A stretch of 12,797 nt of DNA from an uncultured Prevotella sp. (GTDB lineage Bacteria > Bacteroidota > Bacteroidia > Bacteroidales > Bacteroidaceae), in assembly GCF_900549175.1 (NCBI RefSeq), contig NZ_URNN01000102.1, positions 1 through 12,797 on the forward strand, given 5' to 3'. The notes under the pieces are model-generated. The model was not told the origin of the DNA. It worked only from the letters and a program-made list of their open reading frames with translations, and searched no databases. A program made the position numbers and the translations under genes. This document shows positions 1 to 7,109 of this stretch, piece after piece; within the stretch, counting starts at the first letter, position 1, and every line of letters begins with the position of its first letter.

Positions 1-70
1 TAACTCCTTAGCGACCGCAGGGAGCGATAACTCCCTTTAACTCCTTAACTCCTGAGAAGAGAAACTCCTG
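1..70. repeat. AACTCC-rich short repeat spacer downstream of the DUF5686 gene
   Basis: Five copies of AACTCC occur at 2-7, 29-34, 39-44, 47-52 and 63-68; the copies at 37-44 and 45-52 form a direct tandem of TTAACTCC. A small inverted repeat, GGGAG (20-24) and CTCCC (31-35), lies inside. No coding signal is visible. On the minus strand the sequence reads as repeated GGAGTTAA, following the stop codon of the outer-membrane protein gene. It is cut by the window edge, so its full extent is unknown. The hairpin is too short and lacks a U-run on the minus strand, so I do not call it a terminator. Confidence 0.55.
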
Positions 71-78
71 AAACAAAA

Positions 79-2688
79 TCAGAACGTCATCCTTATCATA
101 AACCTCACACCATGCTTGTGGGCAGTGGGTAGGTTAAGATAGTTGAAACGGCGGGTATACTCCACATGCACTATCTTGAAGATGTTGTGAATACCAATCG
201 AAGCCTCAACATAAGGCGTTTTCGGATTCATGACATATGACCCTTCCGGGAACATCATCAACGTACCGTCACTGGCGTTTTGTGCCAGATAAGGATTGTT
301 CTTGTCGCTGAGATCTCCCCACAGACAGCGCACCGCAAGATACTCACGCCACTTCAACTTCTTGATGAGCGGTATGCGGTTGAATATCTTACCGTTGAAG
401 TCCCAACTCACTTCGGCACTTGCAAAACGGTCGTTGAGAAACTCCATATTGTTTATCAGCTGGAATGTCTGGTCCTGTATGATGTACGACAAGTTGGTGG
501 CAGGCATGCACAGCAACGGGAAAGGAACCTTGTTCCACTGTATTCCACCACGTACATAGCAGTCAATCTTTCCCCAACTGTTCATCCAGAAACGCTTGTA
601 GATGCTGGCCTCGGTATAGTTGTAACGGTAGTCACCACCCAACACATCCTTCAGTCCGAGCGTATGACTCACGGTAAACACCGGTGCATCGAGATTTATC
701 TTCAAGCGCCGCTGCTTGGTGTTGATGAATGTCTCACCCGGGGCAAAACGCAGTTCGGCCCTCAACTCCGTGGTACGGAAGTAATGCGACGGGCGAGTCT
801 GAGCGGGAATGTTTTCCGACGTCTCCGCCTGATTGGCTGTACCGTTCCACTCTGTCCACTCGTTCATCGGGGTAAAATACAGATTGCCGCAGGCCTGGTT
901 CTCTTCCGCCTTAAACGCCACGGTGGTCTTGAATCCCCAGTCCTCCTCACGCTCGTACGTAAGTTCCTGCCGGTTGTAGAACATCATGGCATCCACCGTG
1001 GCCCACTTGAACGATGTAAACACATTGTCCTTGTCGGTGCGCATGAACTTGTCTGACGGCGAACAAACATCGTATGTTGACGAAAGCGTTACTGTTCGCT
1101 TGGGAAACTCCCTCGGAAGATATTCCTTCTTATTGAACGAATATATAAAATCGCCACGGTAATAATTCTTATGGCTGCCCCATCCGTGGGCATAGTATCC
1201 GCTGGCGAACAACTGCTTGTGCAGCTTGGCCGTGGTCTGCGCACTGATACGTGTACGGAATCCGTCGACAAAGTTGCTCGTGAACATGGTGTTTATAGGT
1301 CCGAGGTCTACCTTGCTCGGATTGCCCAGCTCCACAAAGTTCTCTATGAACGCCTTGGCGCCGAAGATGATATACTTGAAACCCTTTATTTGTTCCAGAT
1401 TATGCACGAACACATCCATCTTGCTCTCGCTCTTCGTCAGGTCCACCTGACGGTAACGGCTCCAGAAGTCATCGTCGCGCATCATGGCGTCAGCCTCCTT
1501 CACCTCGCGTGCCTTACCCTTGAAAAGCTGTTTTGGCAACTCGTCGAAGGCATAGTCGCTCAGCCTGGTGGTACGTATCACGATGGCTTTCTGCAGAAAG
1601 CTCGCCACCTTCAGTTCGGCTATCATATCGTCTACACTGAGCACCCACGTGCTGTCGGGCAGCATGATGAACTCCTGCTCCACCCGCAGATTCTCCACAA
1701 AGTTGACGTCACTCTTCTTCGGTATCGTCAGTTCGCAACGCTTCACCTGATAAGACGAGTCGGCCAAAATGTAAATGTCTCCCCTAAAGCCGAAGTCCTG
1801 CTGGTTGTTGGGAAGGAAATGCAGGTGTATGCACTTGTCACGGTCTACAAATACAGTGTCCTCGATATAGAAACGGTAGAATCCGATGGCCCCCTTACCT
1901 ATCGGAGAGGTGAACGGATATTGCAGCAAACGCACCTGATCGTCGTATATGTTCACGTCGGTAAACACGTCTTTAACGGCCGTGGTAAGAATGTCGCCTG
2001 TCTGGAAAAGCTCGTTCACTCCCGACGAGTTCTGACCTTTTATTATGTTCTTCTCCGTATGCGGACTCTTGCGGTATATCTTTTGCGTCACGGTTTCGTC
2101 AACAGAAAGAGGCAGTATCAGTTTCTTGTTGTACTGGCACATCTCCACCTGGTCCTTAAGCCATGATGCCTTGCTGAACTTCGGTGAATTCAGTTTCTCC
2201 TGGGTTATTTCATTTATAGCCAGAGTTATTTTCTGGTACTTGTTGTACTGATAGAAGTCTTTATTGCTCAAATCAGTCTGTTTCTTCCTTTCTATCACCT
2301 TCCTCATAAGCTCCACCGCCGGATTGTCCTTACGGCTGTAACGCTTGCGCTTCGTCTTCACCGTCACCTCTTTCAACGTTCTTGTGTCCGGCTTCAATCT
2401 GACATTGAGCGTATTTTTGGTGCCGGAGCCTATGGTAACGGTCTTTTCCGTATAGCCCAAGGCACTGAACGTAAGCTGCCATCCTTCATGACGCGCCACC
2501 GAATAACGTCCGCTGAGATTGGAAACGACGGCCACCTTATGCCCCTTGTACACCACACTGGCATAAGGAATACTGTCGCCCGTTGCGTCATCAATGACAT
2601 ATCCCGATATCTGCTGGGCACGCAATGGCAGTGACACCAACAATACCAGAAACAGAAGAAGCGAATATTTAGTTCTGTGATTATCCAA
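79..2688 (-). CDS. Outer-membrane DUF5686 protein with N-terminal carboxypeptidase-regulatory-like domain
   Basis: I start this gene at a TTG (complement of 2686-2688), giving 869 residues. The product then begins MDNHRTKYSLLL, a classic signal peptide with hydrophobic residues 8-22 and a likely cleavage after Ala24 (RAQQ). The open frame runs on to a GTG at 2808, but that codon sits inside the upstream gene's terminator hairpin and would put 40 odd residues before the signal sequence. Residues about 26-115 fit a CarboxypepD_reg-like beta-sandwich (ISGYV..ATGDSIPYASV, then LSGRYSV and FSALGYTEKTV). From about 125 onward the sequence fits the DUF5686 family, with many alternating aromatic strands and a terminal Phe (FMIRMTF), as in outer-membrane beta-barrels. 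The position is therefore probably outer membrane; the substrate is unknown. No good TAnnTTTG promoter was found between the terminator and the TTG. Confidence 0.85.
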   Translation of the reverse strand: MDNHRTKYSLLLFLVLLVSLPLRAQQISGYVIDDATGDSIPYASVVYKGHKVAVVSNLSGRYSVARHEGWQLTFSALGYTEKTVTIGSGTKNTLNVRLKPDTRTLKEVTVKTKRKRYSRKDNPAVELMRKVIERKKQTDLSNKDFYQYNKYQKITLAINEITQEKLNSPKFSKASWLKDQVEMCQYNKKLILPLSVDETVTQKIYRKSPHTEKNIIKGQNSSGVNELFQTGDILTTAVKDVFTDVNIYDDQVRLLQYPFTSPIGKGAIGFYRFYIEDTVFVDRDKCIHLHFLPNNQQDFGFRGDIYILADSSYQVKRCELTIPKKSDVNFVENLRVEQEFIMLPDSTWVLSVDDMIAELKVASFLQKAIVIRTTRLSDYAFDELPKQLFKGKAREVKEADAMMRDDDFWSRYRQVDLTKSESKMDVFVHNLEQIKGFKYIIFGAKAFIENFVELGNPSKVDLGPINTMFTSNFVDGFRTRISAQTTAKLHKQLFASGYYAHGWGSHKNYYRGDFIYSFNKKEYLPREFPKRTVTLSSTYDVCSPSDKFMRTDKDNVFTSFKWATVDAMMFYNRQELTYEREEDWGFKTTVAFKAEENQACGNLYFTPMNEWTEWNGTANQAETSENIPAQTRPSHYFRTTELRAELRFAPGETFINTKQRRLKINLDAPVFTVSHTLGLKDVLGGDYRYNYTEASIYKRFWMNSWGKIDCYVRGGIQWNKVPFPLLCMPATNLSYIIQDQTFQLINNMEFLNDRFASAEVSWDFNGKIFNRIPLIKKLKWREYLAVRCLWGDLSDKNNPYLAQNASDGTLMMFPEGSYVMNPKTPYVEASIGIHNIFKIVHVEYTRRFNYLNLPTAHKHGVRFMIRMTF

Positions 2689-2787
2689 AATCTTTTTATC
2701 TTTACTTATAACAACCCCTACATGAAGTGCTCTCCAAAAGCATCCCCACCTTGCCTCAACGGAAAATGGGGATAAAACCAAAGTCTC

Positions 2788-2835
2788 AAAAAGCCCTATA
2801 ATCCCCACAGGACAAAACGTCCGGGGGATTATAGG
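2788..2835 (-). terminator. Intrinsic terminator after the inositol-3-phosphate synthase gene
   Basis: Perfect 12-bp arms at 2795-2806 (CCTATAATCCCC) and 2824-2835 (GGGGATTATAGG) enclose a second stem, GGAC/GTCC (2810-2813 and 2819-2822). On the minus strand the hairpin is followed by a short T-run (complement of 2788-2792) and begins 10 nt after the TAA stop of the synthase gene. On the other side there is a T7 run at 2841-2847, so the structure could also stop plus-strand transcription, although no plus-strand gene is present. Confidence 0.85.
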
Positions 2836-2845
2836 TCAGCTTTTT

Positions 2846-4174
2846 TTAGTCTATCTCTTCATCGGCCTCGTAGCCTCCCATCTCACGGATGGCATTCTTC
2901 AACATAGTGTACTGCTGGTAAAGGTGGTTTACAGGCAGTTCACCACGTGTATAGTCATGCTGCGGACTCTTCAGGAAGAAACTCAGGAAGCGCTGTGTTC
3001 CATAGCGTCCGGCGCGTGCGGCGAGGTCGCTCAGCAGACAGAGGTCAAGACACAGAGGGGCGGCAAGGATGGAGTCGCGGCAGAGGAAGTTGATTTTTAT
3101 CTGCATGGGGTAGCCCATCCATCCGAAGATGTCGATGTTGTCCCATCCCTCCTTGTTGTCGTTGCGCGGCGGATAATAGTTGATGCGCACCTTGTGGTAA
3201 TACTGCGTGTCCTCGTCGTTACCGTGGCCGTAGAGGTCGGGCTGCAAATCGGGGCGCAATATTGTCTCCAGTGTGGAGAGCTTGCTCACCTCCTTTGTAC
3301 GGAAGTTAGCCGGCTCGTCGAGTACCAGACCGTCACGGTTGCCGAGAATGTTTGTAGAGAACCATCCGCTAAGACCCAGACAACGTGTACCGATGATGGG
3401 CGAGAAACCACTCTTCACCAGCGTCTGACCCGTCTTGAAGTCCTTACCGGCGATAGGCAGCTTTGTCTTTTCTGCCAGTTCCCACATGGCGGGAATGTCG
3501 ACGGTGGTGTTGGGGGCACCCATAATGAAAGGAGCTCCCTCGCTCAGGGCGGCGTAAGCGTAGCACATTGACGGGGCGATATGCTCGCGGTCGTCATCCT
3601 TCATGGCCTGCTCGAGGGCAGCCAGAGTATAGTGTACGGGCTCATAAACAGGTACATAGATTTCGGTGGAAGCGGCCCAAAGCACAACAATGCGCGAGCA
3701 ACCGTTCTTCTCCTTGAAGTCGCGGATGTCCTTACGCAGCTCCTCAACCATCTCCCAACGTGTTGCACACTGCTTCACATTGTCACCGTCAAGACGCTTG
3801 GCATAGTTCTTGTCGAAAGCGGCCTTCATGGGCACAATCTTCTCGAGCTCGTCCTTTACCGGATTTATGTCCTTCTCTTTCAGTACCTCAGCATACATGG
3901 CCGATTGATAAGCGTTCTGAGGATATACATCCCATGTGCCGAAAACAATATCATCGAGCTTTGCCAAAGGCACGATTTCATTATATGAGAGATACTTCTT
4001 CTCGTCACCTTTGCCGATACGTATCTTGTCATACTGAGTCATAGAGCCTACAGGCTTTGCAAGTCCGCGGCGTGCCATGAGCACACCTGTCATGAACGTT
4101 GTGGCAACAGCACCGTTACCAACAACAAGAATTCCTAATTTGCCGTCAGCCGGCTTAACATTAGTCTGTTTCAT
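2846..4174 (-). CDS. ino1: Inositol-3-phosphate synthase (myo-inositol-1-phosphate synthase)
   Basis: This NAD-dependent cytosolic enzyme converts glucose 6-phosphate to 1L-myo-inositol 1-phosphate, the first step to inositol lipids and other inositol compounds. The 442-residue product has an N-terminal Rossmann motif (ILVVGNGAVATT, 15-26), the family signature GKDFKTGQT (243-251) with active-site lysines, NILGNRDG (275-282), and the conserved C-terminal block RDSILAAPLCLDL (366-378). Its length matches compact bacterial family members. ATG (complement of 4172-4174) is preceded by an A-rich AAAAAGAAGT. It is the last gene of a likely three-gene unit: 63 bp after the HAD gene, with no clear promoter of its own in that gap, and followed by a strong terminator. 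In Bacteroides, synthases of this type feed phosphatidylinositol and inositol-phosphoceramide synthesis (established for B. thetaiotaomicron). No CDP-alcohol phosphatidyltransferase is visible here, so the downstream use in this genome is open. Confidence 0.95.
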   Translation of the reverse strand: MKQTNVKPADGKLGILVVGNGAVATTFMTGVLMARRGLAKPVGSMTQYDKIRIGKGDEKKYLSYNEIVPLAKLDDIVFGTWDVYPQNAYQSAMYAEVLKEKDINPVKDELEKIVPMKAAFDKNYAKRLDGDNVKQCATRWEMVEELRKDIRDFKEKNGCSRIVVLWAASTEIYVPVYEPVHYTLAALEQAMKDDDREHIAPSMCYAYAALSEGAPFIMGAPNTTVDIPAMWELAEKTKLPIAGKDFKTGQTLVKSGFSPIIGTRCLGLSGWFSTNILGNRDGLVLDEPANFRTKEVSKLSTLETILRPDLQPDLYGHGNDEDTQYYHKVRINYYPPRNDNKEGWDNIDIFGWMGYPMQIKINFLCRDSILAAPLCLDLCLLSDLAARAGRYGTQRFLSFFLKSPQHDYTRGELPVNHLYQQYTMLKNAIREMGGYEADEEID

Positions 4175-4237
4175 TACTTCTTTTTAAAATTGAAATATGT
4201 TATATGTTAATTTTCTCAGAAATCACGTCAGTCATTA

Positions 4238-4936
4238 TTACAGCAGCTCCCGAAGGTCTGTTATCATAATGTCGGCAGCCGACGTGTCGGTCACGGGGTC
4301 GTTTGTCCAACCCTCTCCACGCATCCATACCGTGCGGCAGCCTGCCTTTCGGGCCGGCACGATGTCCTTGTCATAGCTGTCACCCACAACTGTCACGTCG
4401 GCAGCGTCCATGCCAAGAGCTTCCACGCCAAGGGTGAATATGCGGGGGTCGGGCTTGCGCACACCCACCACGGCACTCTCCACAATGCTGTCGAAGAGTC
4501 CGTCAAATCCGAACTCACTCAGTACAGTGGATATATTTCCATAGAAATTGCTGACAAGCACCATCGGGCACCGCCCTTTCAAGACGCCGAGAACCTCGCG
4601 GCTGCGCGCCGTCTCTGCTACGGTCTGGCCGTAAAGTCTGTCAAGCACGGCGTCATGCCATAACGAGGCGTCGAAACCTTCGATGTGGTCGGACACATAC
4701 TCCATCTCTATACGCAATTTCACCGACAACGTCTTCCGAAACGTATAGTCGGGCTGTATGATGGGATTACGCCCAAGCTCCCGTTCGGCATATACATACG
4801 CCTCACGAAACAGGGCCTCGTCAACAGGCACATTCTCATGCTCATAGGCATGCCATATCCTGCGGCCCCAATGACATCCGCCCGTATCGAGCGTGCCGCC
4901 GTAATCAAATATATATCCTTTTATGCTTCTATCCAT
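4238..4936 (-). CDS. HAD-superfamily hydrolase (probable phosphatase) with DxG variant of motif I
   Basis: I choose the ATG at complement of 4934-4936 (232 residues, MDRSIKGYIFDYGG); a TTG at 4951 would add five residues. HAD motifs are in order: motif I FDYGGTLD (10-17) with nucleophile Asp11, motif II VSN with Ser129, motif III with Lys161 in VRKPDP, and motif IV GDSYDKD with Asp186 and Asp191. Residues about 18-110 form a helical cap of the C1 type. Odd point: the usual general acid/base Asp two residues after the nucleophile is Gly13, so catalysis may be slow, use another residue, or be specialised. The gene lies 40 bp after the ATP-grasp gene and 63 bp before the inositol-3-phosphate synthase gene, in the same direction. 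A role as an inositol-phosphate or phosphatidylinositol-phosphate phosphatase is therefore an inference from position only; the substrate cannot be read from sequence. Confidence 0.85.
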   Translation of the reverse strand: MDRSIKGYIFDYGGTLDTGGCHWGRRIWHAYEHENVPVDEALFREAYVYAERELGRNPIIQPDYTFRKTLSVKLRIEMEYVSDHIEGFDASLWHDAVLDRLYGQTVAETARSREVLGVLKGRCPMVLVSNFYGNISTVLSEFGFDGLFDSIVESAVVGVRKPDPRIFTLGVEALGMDAADVTVVGDSYDKDIVPARKAGCRTVWMRGEGWTNDPVTDTSAADIMITDLRELL

Positions 4937-4976
4937 TACGTTCACCGTCAAATTGTTTGTTTTCGGGATTCAGTTT

Positions 4977-5816
4977 TTAAATACATTCAGCCATGCGTTT
5001 TTCTGCCAAGTCGGCAATGGCCACGGATGCCTCCGCACGGCAACGGGAGAAACTGGGCCAGTCGTTGAAGTCGATAATACAGAAACTGCCGTCAGCTCTC
5101 ACTATACAGTCGCCTCCATACACCTCGACACCTGTTGCCGCCGAAGCCCGTTCTGCCGCTTCGTGCAACTCCTCCACGCTGAACGCGTAATGTCGGGGGA
5201 TGCCGTTGCGGCGCTCATCATCGAATTTCCATTGTCCGTCGTCACCCGGATAGCAGATATGGAAAAAGCCGGTGTCATGCACACCGTAAAACTTCACCAA
5301 ATCTCCGGGGACATGGGCGCTCACTACAATGTCACCCACACCACGCATACGCATGCCACGAACAACGGCATCGAGTTCGGAAGAGTCGGCGGCAAACTGC
5401 ACGTCACCACTGCTCTCTGCCACACCGTCAGCCCGCTTGGCCCAATAGCCGTGGTCGCCATGGTCGGCAGGCAGGGGTATTCCGGCCCTGCAAAGCGTTT
5501 CGGTGACCTTGCGGCGGTTGCAGCACAAAGCCACACCGGCAGGTGTATTGACTACAGGCTTTCCACTTTCGCCGGCCCACCTGCTGAGCAAACGCAATGT
5601 CGACACTTCACGCCCCATGGAAACACAGCACGCCACATCACCGGATATGCCGGCATGTGTCATGTTTTCAAGCGACTTCTCGTCCACCGTATCCACACAA
5701 TACCCCCGCCGCGTGAGCTCATCGCACACGCAACACAGCACAGCAGCATCTCTTTCTATTGAGTTTGGCGAGAAACGCTCTGCCCTGTACACTGCAAGTA
5801 TATTACGCGAATGCAT
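4977..5816 (-). CDS. ATP-grasp family protein, substrate unknown (possible small-molecule kinase or ligase)
   Basis: The 279-residue product has an ATP-grasp layout. An N-terminal domain (1-88) is followed by NTPAGVALCCNRRKV (90-104) and GIPLP (112-116), a usual transition into the ATP-binding part. YWAKR (124-128) gives the probable ATP lysine Lys127, and HVPGDLVKFYGV (168-179) a strand with basic residues. Metal-binding C-terminal strands follow: GGDCIVRADG (234-243) and IIDFNDWPSF (247-256), with Asp236, Asp249 and Asn251. The D-x-N ending followed by WPSF recalls the DINYFPG-type ending of inositol-trisphosphate 5/6-kinases, but glutathione-synthetase and RimK-like ligases share the fold, so this is suggestive only. 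ATG at complement of 5814-5816 is preceded by TTGAAAAAGC. It is the first gene after the 5848-5879 promoter and leads into the HAD phosphatase and inositol-3-phosphate synthase genes. Seven to eight cysteines in 279 residues is somewhat high. Confidence 0.8.
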   Translation of the reverse strand: MHSRNILAVYRAERFSPNSIERDAAVLCCVCDELTRRGYCVDTVDEKSLENMTHAGISGDVACCVSMGREVSTLRLLSRWAGESGKPVVNTPAGVALCCNRRKVTETLCRAGIPLPADHGDHGYWAKRADGVAESSGDVQFAADSSELDAVVRGMRMRGVGDIVVSAHVPGDLVKFYGVHDTGFFHICYPGDDGQWKFDDERRNGIPRHYAFSVEELHEAAERASAATGVEVYGGDCIVRADGSFCIIDFNDWPSFSRCRAEASVAIADLAEKRMAECI

Positions 5817-5847
5817 GCTTTTTCAATTACGTCATGTCAACACACGG

Positions 5848-5879
5848 CAAAGATAACACATTTTTATAAATATAAGAAA
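5848..5879 (-). promoter_or_regulatory. Bacteroidetes-type promoter for the ATP-grasp/HAD/inositol synthase unit
   Basis: On the minus strand TATCTTTG (complement of 5848-5855) matches the TAnnTTTG -7 box exactly. Twenty nt upstream lies TTTC (complement of 5876-5879), three of four matches to the TTTG -33 box. Transcription would start near 5840, about 25 nt before the ATG of the ATP-grasp gene. The rest of the 144-bp gap is AT-rich; a 6-bp stem (5916-5921 with 5937-5942) after the glycerate kinase gene is too weak to call a terminator. Confidence 0.75.
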
Positions 5880-5960
5880 ACTTTATGGTTAATTTTATTT
5901 TTCTTAAACAATTCCTTGCACACGCCGCATAAAAACGTGCAAAAACGGTACTAAAATTCA

Positions 5961-7043
5961 CTATATAAGACCTATAAGCCTCCGCACCGTCCGGCTGATG
6001 TTTTCCGTTGCCACATCCGGCAGAAGCAGTTGGTCAAGCGGGCGCAGGTCATTCTCGTTGATGCTGCGCACAAGACTGAAATGACTTGCCAACAAAGAGT
6101 CTGCATCGTCAACAGCCCCAGACAACAGCCACACAGGCACACCGGCCTTGGCGCAGCGTTTCCATACACCGCAGGGCACCTTGCCCATCATTGTCTGCGC
6201 GTCGGATTTACCTTCGCCGGTGATTACGAGGTCGGCATGACGAACGGTTTCGTCGAATCGGGCCATGTCTAAAATGATGTCTATGCCCGGCCGCAATTCG
6301 GCATTGAGATAGGCGAGAAACGCATATCCCAACCCTCCGGCAGCGCCGGCCCCGGGTCTGCCGGCCATAGCGGGTGGCGCAATGCCGGCCTCCTCCGTTT
6401 TGCGGGCAAAGGTTCTCAAGCGGTTGTCAAGAGCCACAACCTGTTCCGGAGTGGCTCCCTTTTGCGGTGCAAACACGTATGCCGCACCGTTTTCGCCATA
6501 CAGAGGGTTAGCCACGTCGCAAGCCACAAGAAATTTACACGGCGTTTGCAGGCAGCCATTGTCGCGAAGTGCCTCCAGCATGCCTTCACCGGCATCGCAG
6601 GTGGCACTGCCGCCAATACCCATCACTATCCTGCTACACCCCCGGCCGATGGCGTCGGCTATCATCTCCCCCACCCCGTATGTGGTGGCAAGCAGCGGGT
6701 TACGCCTGTCTTCGGGTACAAGGGTGAGTCCGCTTGCCGCAGCCATTTCCATATATGCGGTCTTTCCATCCGGCGAAATGGCATACGAACAGTATGTCAT
6801 GTCCATCAGCGGACCGTGAACCCACCGCCCTACATCAACAACGGGCAGCATCCGTCTGACGCACTCCACAAGCCCCTCGCCGCCATCACTCAACGGCAGT
6901 TTCACTACTTCGGCTCCGGGCAACACACGACCTATGCCGTCGGCTGCAGCATTACAGGCCTCTTCTGCCGTTATGCAGCCCTTGAAAGAGTCAAATGCAA
7001 CAACTATCTTCAATGCCGGTTTTGTCTTTGTCTGTTTATTCAT
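5961..7043 (-). CDS. Glycerate kinase (GarK/GlxK type)
   Basis: Cytosolic kinase phosphorylating D-glycerate with ATP, giving 2-phosphoglycerate in this family; it links glyoxylate, sugar-acid or serine breakdown to glycolysis. The 360-residue product shows the family blocks in order: AFDSFKG (16-22), LSDGGEG (51-57), YMEMAAASGL (97-106), MGIGGSATCDAGEGML (141-156), GAGAAGGLGYAF (231-242) and VITGEGKSDAQT (273-284). Length is normal or slightly short for the family. The start is the ATG at complement of 7041-7043, and MNKQTKTKPALKIVVAFDS gives the expected short leader before the first strand. It stands 66 bp after the winged-helix ORF and 144 bp before the next gene's start, so it may be a single-gene unit. 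I found no full TAnnTTTG box upstream (the nearest is CAGTTTTG with no spaced partner). There is an 11-bp palindrome, ACAAT-g-ATTGT, at 7082-7092 upstream. Confidence 0.95.
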   Translation of the reverse strand: MNKQTKTKPALKIVVAFDSFKGCITAEEACNAAADGIGRVLPGAEVVKLPLSDGGEGLVECVRRMLPVVDVGRWVHGPLMDMTYCSYAISPDGKTAYMEMAAASGLTLVPEDRRNPLLATTYGVGEMIADAIGRGCSRIVMGIGGSATCDAGEGMLEALRDNGCLQTPCKFLVACDVANPLYGENGAAYVFAPQKGATPEQVVALDNRLRTFARKTEEAGIAPPAMAGRPGAGAAGGLGYAFLAYLNAELRPGIDIILDMARFDETVRHADLVITGEGKSDAQTMMGKVPCGVWKRCAKAGVPVWLLSGAVDDADSLLASHFSLVRSINENDLRPLDQLLLPDVATENISRTVRRLIGLI

Positions 7044-7109
7044 TATGAGCTACATCGGCAAAACTGTCCGTAAATTGCTCTACAATGATTGTCGGTAATT
7101 TATTAAGAA

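Noticed and set aside
1171..2166. 331-residue plus-strand frame
   Set aside because: It lies wholly opposite the DUF5686 gene, has no recognisable domain and a Leu/Val/His-rich composition typical of antisense frames.
4937..4951. TTG start for the HAD gene, five residues upstream
   Set aside because: The ATG at 4936 is closer to the first strand of the fold and leaves a normal 40-bp gap to the preceding gene.
4923..5762. 279-residue plus-strand frame
   Set aside because: Antisense to the ATP-grasp gene, whose motifs are clear; the plus frame shows no domain.
5916..5942. Possible terminator after the glycerate kinase gene
   Set aside because: Only a 6-bp stem with a 15-nt loop and no U-run on the minus strand.
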